A stretch of 64,000 bases of DNA from Salvator merianae (taxonomy: Eukaryota > Chordata > Lepidosauria > Squamata > Teiidae). The notes beneath the pieces were generated by a model. It had not been told where the DNA came from, searched no databases, and saw nothing but the letters and a program-made list of their open reading frames with translations. Made by a program: the position numbers and the translations under genes. The stretch spans positions 28,428,225-28,492,224 of the forward strand of contig QVOM02000029.1 of the NCBI GenBank assembly GCA_003586115.2, read 5' to 3'. Below, one piece after another: positions 56,030 through 64,000 of this stretch; the stretch's first letter is position 1, and every line of letters starts with the position of its first letter.

Positions 56030-59000
56030 TCCATGATGTGCAGTATGATCTCTAGAAGCAGAGTAATAGAAACATAGCCAGGATCCGCAGTATAACAAAT
56101 TCATACCATGGAAGCCCTTGAAGGGTGCAGGGATCACACATCCCTGTATTTACTGAGAATAATATATCCAGCATTTTAGCAGCATAGTGGGAGAAAGCAT
56201 TCTCATGACCTATTCGCCCACTCTACTATCACATGGCTGCCCCTGTCACTTGTGCAGACTTACCTGCAGTGCTTCCTTTCAGTTGAATAGCATGCCCATT
56301 TTTACAGACACAGAAAATGTTGTCTGTGAAAATAACTCAGCCAGAAACACTGAAGACAGAGAATGGAAGTTACTTCTGCTCCAGGGTTTGCAGTGGAACA
56401 TTACTCAGGTACCATTCACATGGTGCCTAAGGCAATCCATAGGTGCCCAGAGACCTGAACGTCCAGATGTTCCTGCTCCCTACTAGCTCCCAAGCAACCT
56501 ACTGATAATCCATTTCTAAGACCTCCAAGGCTACAGAGGAAGGGGGAGGCAACTCAAAGGCAAGGACCCTGCTGAGACTCCCTTCTGTGGACCAACAATG
56601 GCCAACTTCCAGCATCATCTCTGATCCACTGAAAGGAGGCCCAGCAGTGTCCTCACTGCTGCAAGCAGAGCTTCCACTCGCAGCAATGTTCCAGGCACAT
56701 GGCATGTTCTTGCCATGCTAAATACTCCCACAGTGGTTCTGAGCCTCCCACTCCAAAACCCAACATCTTCCAGGCTTCACCTGCATGGAGCTTCAGAAAA
56801 CACTCTTGTTTCAGCTTTCTTACCTATTGATTTTCACAAATGAAGACATCAATCATTAGGGCAGTTCCTGACACCTGCCTCAACTGGTCATTCTGGATCA
56901 ACACGATTATCGATCAAGTCCACCTGGGGTTAAGGAATTTGCTTTTTAAGCTCCCTGGGTGCTCTCCTCCCTTCTTATCCTTTCTTGTATTGCAGCAGAT
57001 ACTTCAGCCAGAAAAGGCATTGCAGATCCTTTCCATTTATATGCACCATTAACTGCACCCCAGTCAAAGAACAAAATATCCAGTTGCTTTTTAATCCTTT
57101 CTCCCTTAACAGGGATTTCCAAATGCTTTTATTTCAACAATACTATCTTTGCTGCATCAGGAGGCCGAGGCATTTGTAGCTAAATCCCAGGCTCAGCAAT
57201 ATCATAGCACTTAATCGCAGCACAAAACAGTTAACATCATCTCTGCCTGGACATCACACAATGTTCTGGTGTCTAATCCTGAGAGATAGAAATCAAATCA
57301 CTTTTATCTTATCTCAAGCAACTGTTGGATAGAATGCAAAACCATGGATATTTGAGGTAGTGGGTGCAAACAATGGATTTTTTTTTTTTTTTTTTAAGGA
57401 AGGAATGGCAACATGCCGAACCTGCTTAAGATTTTCTGAGCTGTCTGCTCATTTGGTCAAAAATGAAAACAGGCGTAGAAGAAAAGAGTGTTGACCATTA
57501 AAGAAGGACAGGAAACTGAAGACCTTTGGACTAACATGCAGCCCAGCAGATGCTGCTGACCTTCAGTTCTTTTTATCCTATGCCACAGCCTATAGGTCCT
57601 TGGACTAAGGGATGTGGTAGATGCTGTTTGGAATCAACTCCCATAATGCTCTGCTTGAAATAAGTATGGCAAATCGAAAGTGAATATGGTGTAGGTCCCC
57701 ACAACAGCTGCTGGACAGCCATAGGTTCCCCTTTCCTGTCATAGGTATCAGCTTAGCCCATTTAATCCAGCACTGTTGATCAAAAGGGCAACAGGGAGCA
57801 GAGATCTTTCTCATTGGAGATGCCCAGGAACTGTCACCTGCAAACTATGTGCTCTGCTACTGAGCTGAAAGAGTCAATTCATTCATCAAAAGGAGGCATA
57901 CTTTAAACTCCAATTCTTGCAGTGGCAATTTCACTGGGAGGAGGAGGAAATTGCACACTGCTGGAAGATTTACACTGTGCATTGTGCATTGTGTGCAAAC
58001 ACTATAGTGTAGAGATTATCTTGTGAATGAGTTAGAATTTGGGAATGCAGGAGCCAAATCTGCCCTTGGATATGGAAGCTTATTGAGTCAGCTACTGTCT
58101 TTCAGTTTACCAGAACCTATGGCCTTCTCTCCAGATACCATGGAAGATGCCTCTGCCAGCTGTTGGAGGTGGAGAGTCTCACATTCAATGGCATTAGCTG
58201 CTCTCTGTAGCACCCAGCATCCTCATCAGGTGGTACAGGTACAAAAAAATGCATGTAGGGTAGGTGCCCTGGCCACAACACTCTCTGACAGCTGACGTCA
58301 TGGAAAATAGAGACGCACAAATGCCTTGTGCAACCCTGACAGGGCTATGAAGAAGGTGCTGCAACAGAACCACCTGTTCCAGGCCCTTCTGCTGAATGAA
58401 ACTGGGACACAGCCAGCATCTATACCTTTAAAAGTTCTGAAGCTTCCCTGGCTTCAGCAGAAAGGCAACAGGGAAAACATCTCGGATGTGATGTTCAGCA
58501 ATGAGGGGAAAGGATCACTTGTGTGTTGTTATGCTCTTGTTGAGAGGGAAGAACCATCTGCACACTGTTCACCTCTTGTTGAGTGAGGAGAACCACCTAA
58601 TGAATGAGACACTTATACCCTTTTTGGCTAAGCTGGAAGAGGACCAGGAAGGGGATTGGTTGAAAAACAGAACAAAAATACAAATTTGAGGGTTGCAAGT
58701 AAAATCCAAAAATAGAGGGGGTTGGCAATGGAGAGGACATAAGTTTGGCTGATATCATGTTGACAGTTGTTTACAGCAAGGAAGAGAACATGCAAATGGA
58801 GGTGATGATAAACTAACCAGTTGGGTAATTACCCCGTGTCAGAATTCACCACCTTATACTCTAGAACCTAGTTCTAGCCCCAGAAAACATCAAAAAACTG
58901 GCAAGGAAGGAAAGCATCGTGTTCTTCACCTTATTGTGATAACAGAATATAAATGAATAGTTGCATGCATTCAGGCATATAATCATTCCAAGCCAATCTC

Positions 59001-59734
59001 CTTTTCCACGCCTTCTTACTCCAGTACTGAGTAGTCATAATATGCAGGTTTTTAGGCCTTCAGCATTCCAGCTAACGATGAACAAGGGAAAACATAGGAT
59101 CAGTGAGAAAAGCAAGCAAGCATGACTGGGACCCAAGATGAGCCAAAGATGGCTGTGTAGGGGCCAAAGCACTGATACCCAGGATGGCACAGACCAAGTT
59201 AAAACAATGCAAACCTTTCAGCTTTACTTAGAGGTGTAATACCAGACTAGTCCAGGTACTTACTTTACTTTAAATGCTGTCTGATTGAGCTAAAAAATAG
59301 GTTCACATTAGACAAAGGCTTGCCTTAAAATAGCCTCACTTGCTATTGCTGGTTGCCCTGAGGATTTCCCTGTTTACTGCAACCTTGCTCTTGTTTCTGA
59401 GTGAAGTCTGAAGCAACTGGAAAGTGCTTGGCAGAAATCCATTTTTTAAATTACAACTTGGTAAGTAGAGAACATGGTTTCTAAGGCACAATCCATAGGT
59501 TTTATGGTCTCTGTACCCATATAAACCTAAAGTTCAGAGTCCAGTTAGTCTTATAGTTGTTGATACATGATCCACTGTACATGTGTCTTCAAGTAATACC
59601 AGTAACATCTTAATACCTAGCAACTTTGCTTCCCAGCCTTGCACATGCATACATGCTTTATTAATTCAAGAATAAAAATACATATAAATAAATAAATATC
59701 AGAATTTGTCATTTAGGCAGACAGTTCAAGGAAA
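56030..59734. other. Long stretch without recognised genes
   Basis: A T-run at about 57380-57397 is the only marked simple sequence. I see no exon with good splice sites, no RNA gene and no repeat family I can name. Confidence 0.35.
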
Positions 59735-60474
59735 GTGTGAACCCAGTAAGCAGCAGTGAAAAAAGCAAAGACCTTTTAGGAGAAATTAGGAAGAGAATAG
59801 AAAATAATCAGCAGCTATAATTGTGCCTCTTTATAAATCTATGGTGAGCCCACATTTGGAATATTGTGCACAATTCTGGTGATCACACCTCAAGAAGGAT
59901 ATTGTGGAGCTCAAAAAAGTGCAGAAAAGGGAAACCAGAATGATGAAGGGGGTGTAATACTCCCTTACAAAATTGAATTGCAATGTATAGACCTCTTCAG
60001 CCTGAAAGATGGAGTTTAAGAAGGAACCTGATTGAAGTTCATGCATGGTGTGGAAAAGGTGGATAGAGATATTTTTTTTCCTCTATCATACAACACTAAA
60101 ACCAAGGGACACTCTATGAAGGAAAGTCAGTACCAACAGTAGGAAGTATTTTTTTCTCCCAGAGGGACATTGGTCTATGGAATTTGCTACCAGAAGAAGT
60201 GGTAACAGCAACCAGCCTGGGTAGATTTAGTAAAGGCTAGGCAAATTTGTGGAGGACAGGTGTATCAATGACTACAAGAAGTGATGTTTAGGTACTGCCT
60301 CCAGAGTGGAGAAACAGTCAGGATTGCCTCTAAAGGACATTTGCAAGGAGGCAAGCGTAGGTGAAGGTTTTGTCTTTGTCTTCTGCTTGACAAAGCCTAG
60401 AAGCAATTGGTGGGTTACTGTGTGAGATAGAATGCTGGCCTGATCCAACAGGGTTCCTCTTATATAATGGGCTG
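59735..60474 (+). mobile_element. L3/CR1-like LINE, longest + strand copy
   Basis: A broken frame near 59800-59950 reads VPLYKSMVSPHLEYCAQFW and then LKKDIVELKKVQKRETRMM, the C-terminal reverse transcriptase part. It is followed by the 3' part shared with 46.0 kb (GGAAGTATTTTTTTCTCCCA, GTGGTAACAGCAACCAGCC, GTGTATCAATGACTACAAG, GCCTGATCCAACAGGG). Stops show it is dead. A further related scrap lies at about 60535-60720. Confidence 0.82.
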
Positions 60475-60725
60475 TTCACCATCTTTCAAGCCTAAGTAGC
60501 TTCCATTCATGACATAATTAAAAACATAATATCATATGAAATACTCTGCTGGATTGGAACAGTGGCTCATCTATATCAGTCTGTTCTCAGGATGGCAACC
60601 ACTTGCCTTTCAAAGCCCTCAAGCAGGGCATAAATAGAAATCTTTTCCTCCTTTCAGCCTTACAGCAGCTACAAACCTTGTCCTCATCACAACCTGCCAG
60701 TAGCTGGCCTTTTGAGAGACATACT

Positions 60726-60905
60726 GGCCCTTTCTGCACTTGACCTTATTTCAGATTATATCTTGGAATAGGGATCTGCCATCGGTATACTACTATGAAC
60801 TATGGCAGGCCACACCTGGGGACTGCTATAATCAGCACTAGTGTGTGGATAGCAGGTCCCTATTCTAGAATATAGTCCAGAATAAAGTCAAGTGCAGAAA
60901 GGGCC
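60726..60905. mobile_element. 180-bp MITE, GGCCCTTTCTGCACTTG ends, copy 2
   Basis: The ends GGCCCTTTCTGCACTTGAC and TCAAGTGCAGAAAGGGCC are inverted almost perfectly. The length equals that of 5516-5695, and the interior matches closely (TTATATCTTGGAATAGGGAT, GTGTGGATAGCAGGTCCC). No clear target duplication in this copy. Confidence 0.78.
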
Positions 60906-61298
60906 ATAGTCTCGACATCAGAGGAAATTGCTTAAAATTCCTCTTGTTCTTCAATTCTGCACGCCCTAAGGTAAACTTTTGCAGAATCTGTACAGCTCTT
61001 TATAGTACCTTGAATGCACTACCAGTGTGTATTCAATGCAAAAAAGTCAAGAAACTTCATAAGTGCTCATAGAATGCTATAACTGCGGAGTGGAATGAAG
61101 AGCTCTTACAACGCCTCATCGCATTCTCATTCCGTCCTCTCCCTGTTGGATAAGATCTTGGTGGGTGGAGGCAGTCCTCTACTCCTCTCCCTCCTTTCAT
61201 GTTTGAAGCCAGAAAATCCCAAGCTTTCTTGATTTAGGAAGTGGGAGACTGCTTTTCTACCTCAGTTCATGTCAAGATCAGCTATGACATCAGTCAGT

Positions 61299-61755
61299 GG
61301 CCCTTTTAGCACTGACCAGCTTAGAATTCTAGGCTGGTAAAAACCCAGTGGTGTGGTGGCCATTTACACTTTGAGTGCTAGAACAGCCCCATACTAGGCT
61401 GCCAGGCAGTTGAAGTGCAAATGCAGACCTGGTTGCCATGACAGCAGCCACAACAACATCCAGCTGGCTGCCATCCATTTCCATAGTGATCAGGACACAG
61501 TACACAACTGCATAGCCATGGCCACCTGGCCTCGCCCATTTACAGCATTCACACCCAGAAAAGGGTATGAAAGCTACTGACCGGGAGTGATCTAACCTCT
61601 CCCAGTCAAGTTGAGGAAGTGTTTTAGCTGTCCACAGCTAACAGCATCAGGGAGCAGCTGTAGATACTCCTGGACACTGTGGCAGCAAGGTCATGTGGAC
61701 ACACTTACCCAGTGAGCGTCTGCTCATTCACTAAGGGTTAAGTGTGAACAGGCCC
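61299..61755. mobile_element. MITE, GGCCCTTTTAGCACTG / AAGTGTGAACAGGCCC ends
   Basis: A 457-bp block with inverted but diverged ends. The interior has GCCATGACAGCAGCC, CCATTTCCATAGTGATCAGG and GCATTCACACC, related to the 3.4 and 9.0 kb group. Confidence 0.6.
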
Positions 61756-62556
61756 AGAGATTGATTGTGGCTTTCTAGGTTTCCATACAGAATCAGATTA
61801 TTTCCTGGGAAGTCATACAGAATATTTCTACTGCACCCCGGTTGTGCCCTATTTACGTTCTGGCATCTTCCTTTCTTCTAATGAAAATATGAGCACATAC
61901 ACAAATACATCTGTTATTACTGCCTTCTTTCTACAAAATGTAATGAGCAGATCAAGTTACAAATTCTAAACACAGATGTACTGTGCTCACTGGAATTGAT
62001 CCAGGGCTATATGGAATATACAAATGCAGCCCATTTAAACTTAGTTAATTCCCAGGTCCCAAACCAAAAAGAACAAGAAGAACCCCCCCTACAAATTATT
62101 ACATTATATGGTTACTTGTATGAGAGCTGATGGACTTCTCTGCCGTGTATATATTGTAGAAAGCTGGTTTATACAATAACATAAAATAAGGCAAGTCAAA
62201 TATAATTTGAGCAAGGAAAGCCAGAGAGACAATGGATGCCCTTGCTACGTTTATATCTTTTGTGCGCAAAGAGTTCTTCAGAATTTTATTTTCATAAAAC
62301 TGAAATTTGATTCCAAACAAGTACAAATAGCCAAGTTGGCAAAGGGAAGACATTTTGGCTTTGCTTGCTCTGAAAATGAGATAACCACAAAATCAGCCAC
62401 AAGGGAAAAGACCTGGCCATTGACACAGGGAAGCAAAATAACGCATTCTTCTAAGCCAGCACAATCCAGTTTCTCCTGTTTACAAAAACCCTGAATTTTG
62501 GACATTGGAAACCCACTCAAACACTCTTAAAAACTGTGCCTTAGAATGGTACACAG

Positions 62557-62694
62557 AAGAGCTGTTCAAACTATGGCCTTGCAGATAGTCCCAAACTGCA
62601 GTGTTGATCAGTCTCAGTCACTCTGGACAAAGGCACAGACTGACGTCAGAAGGAGTTCAACAACATCTGGAACATCATGGTTTGCACACCCCTG
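62557..62694. mobile_element. Short hAT-like MITE, GGGGTGTGCAAACCATG ends
   Basis: The right end CATGGTTTGCACACCCCTG and left end AGAGCTGTTCAAACTATGG form an imperfect inverted repeat typical of hAT (CAGGGGTG..CAAAC.ATGG). The flanking 8-mers GTACACAG and GTATAATG agree at only 5 of 8, so the duplication is doubtful. Confidence 0.55.
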
Positions 62695-62784
62695 GTATAA
62701 TGGTATTTTCCAGTTTAACTTCGTCATCACAGCAGTCATAAACTTGTTTCTGGACAGTACCATTAAACTTCTGGCAAGCTCACA

Positions 62785-62803
62785 TATCCATTCCATTCCA
62801 TTC

Positions 62804-62838
<35 letters not shown>
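62785..62838 (+). repeat. (CATTC)n followed by (AC)n
   Basis: Three to four CATTC units (about 62788-62807), then about 15 AC units to 62838. Confidence 0.93.
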
Positions 62839-62840
<2 letters not shown>

Positions 62841-62929
62841 CATGATAAGGCACCCTGCCCTAACACAGAGCAAGAAACTCATCCTATACTGAAATGGGTT
62901 GCTGCTGGAATGAGACAGGGCCATCCATA

Positions 62930-63230
62930 TTGAGATGGCCCGTTACTCTCCACATCCAGATACTGCTTCTGAAGACCCTTGGAAACAGTGCCGAGGTTCC
63001 AAAGGCTGGGAACTTTCATTTCCAGCCTTTGGAGTGTCCAGCCAGGCCATTTTGGGGATGGATCCACTACTGGCAGTGCTTCCATTTTGGGCACCCTAGC
63101 CCAGTCCATGCTTTATCCAATATAGATAAAGCATGATTGGAGAGGCGGGGCCTGCTGTAGTATGTGTTAGCATGTGGATGGCAGGTCCTCATTCCAGAAT
63201 TTATCCCAGAACAATGCTCAATGCAGAACT
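62930..63230. repeat. Interspersed repeat, family X-like
   Basis: It contains CTGGGAACTTTCATTTCCAG and GGAAACAGTGCCGAGGTTCC, then GTGTTAGCATGTGGATGGCA resembling the right half of the 180-bp MITEs. Possibly two repeats joined. Confidence 0.3.
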
Positions 63231-63598
63231 GCACCTACCCCCAGTAATAGTCAGAAAATAAGAACTAGTCCAGCAGCATGCATAAACAAACATACACGAT
63301 GCTGCCACAAACATGTGCAATTATTAGTGCTGTGGCCTTGCCCATGGAGAGGGTTATAATGGCAGCAGACACTCTTCAGAAAGTGAGTGAATTCCCTGCA
63401 CCATTTGGTTGCGACTCACCTATTTGTGAATTGTGTGAAGGTGCTGAGGGGAGCCCAAGTCTGTCAACTAAAGCATCTGATAGTCCCAGCCCTCTATCTG
63501 CATTTCATGCTTCAGCAAACTGTAGTTCAGCACATCCCTAAACAGATACCTATAGAAAACCCACAAACAGGACCATGTATATGCTCTTTGCAAGCTGC

Positions 63599-63674
<76 letters not shown>
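63599..63674 (+). repeat. (AAT)n microsatellite
   Basis: About 25 AAT units. Confidence 0.95.
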
Positions 63675-63675
<1 letters not shown>

Positions 63676-63737
63676 TGGGTCAAGAAGTAGAGTTCTAGCC
63701 TGATCGTTTCCCTTATACATTATTTTTCTCTGTGCAG

Positions 63738-63787
63738 GAAAGGTTTTATTCGATTTGATTTGTGCCCTGGTCCTGCAAAAGTGATTG
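63738..63787 (+). CDS. Candidate internal exon of an unidentified gene
   Basis: A strong acceptor (polypyrimidine ATTTTTCTCTGTGCAG) and a consensus donor (TTG/gtaagc) enclose 50 bases. Only one frame is fully open, giving KGFIRFDLCPGPAKVI with a split codon at each side (enters in phase 2, leaves in phase 1). I do not recognise the protein. It is the only exon-like signal between 12.7 kb and the right edge, so it may open a neighbouring gene that continues beyond the window. A chance match of splice consensus remains possible. Confidence 0.35.
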
Positions 63788-63952
63788 GTAAGCCAAAGCA
63801 GACTACTTTGCGTGTGTCTTGCTTTCAGAATTAGGGTCAACGCATTAAAGGTTTTTAAAATCCCTTTGCCCAGAAGCTAAGAATTGTGTTTGTAGCTCAT
63901 GAGAAACAGTTGAAAGTACAGTAACAGCGCACATTTAGCACGGAGAGCAAAA

Positions 63953-64000
63953 CATTAAGGCTGCGTTCAGACATCGCTTACTATATTCTAGAATATCCAG
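63953..64000. mobile_element. GGCTGCGTTCAGACAT palindromic MITE, start, cut by window edge
   Basis: GGCTGCGTTCAGACATCGCT, then TATATTCTAGAATATCCAG is the left arm of the hairpin family at 35.9 kb. Confidence 0.55.

Noticed and set aside
63387..63840. Asn- or Tyr/Ile-rich frames near the right end
   Set aside because: Translations of the (AAT)n microsatellite.

Overview
The window reads as vertebrate nuclear DNA from a squamate reptile, most likely a lizard; the species cannot be told. The signs are: spliced coding exons; the 3' parts of L1, L2-like, CR1, L3/CR1-like and BovB/RTE LINEs; tRNA-headed SINEs with BovB-like and L2-like tails typical of squamates; many short inverted-repeat DNA transposons; and long simple repeats. 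There are no bacterial genes, operons, CRISPR arrays or rRNA genes.

The one gene I can name is at the left. Four exons on the + strand (2630-2720, 6885-7001, 8695-8784, 12499-12693) join into one open frame of about 163 codons with consensus GT-AG splice sites. They match the C-terminal end of nardilysin, an M16-family metalloendopeptidase. The catalytic exons lie upstream of the window. Divergence in the last two exons suggests a nardilysin-like paralogue rather than the standard NRDC gene, but this is inference from memory of the family.

From 12.7 kb to about 63.7 kb I see no host gene. This stretch holds interspersed repeats: an L3/CR1-like LINE split by a MITE (15.6-17.3 kb); an L2-like LINE with reverse transcriptase remnant (18.7-19.7 kb); two BovB 3' ends (20.2 and 34.2 kb); an unplaced retroelement C-terminus (20.9-21.5 kb); SINEs (28.1, 29.7, 31.8 kb); further LINE 3' ends; and many MITEs. 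A strong-looking candidate exon of an unknown gene sits at 63738-63787.

The richest content is the DNA transposons. At least six non-autonomous elements have hAT features, and several have exact 8-bp target duplications: three share TAGGGGTGTGCAC ends (4520, 23694, 40409), one is a CpG-rich 600-bp element (54602), and two sit side by side around a shared duplication (36316, 36465). A second large group ends in GGGCCT(T/G)TTTGCACTT-like repeats; several members show 3-bp target duplications of differing sequence. At 40.3-42.1 kb three insertions are nested. No cooperating multi-gene system is visible; the interest is in the gene remnant and the transposon record.
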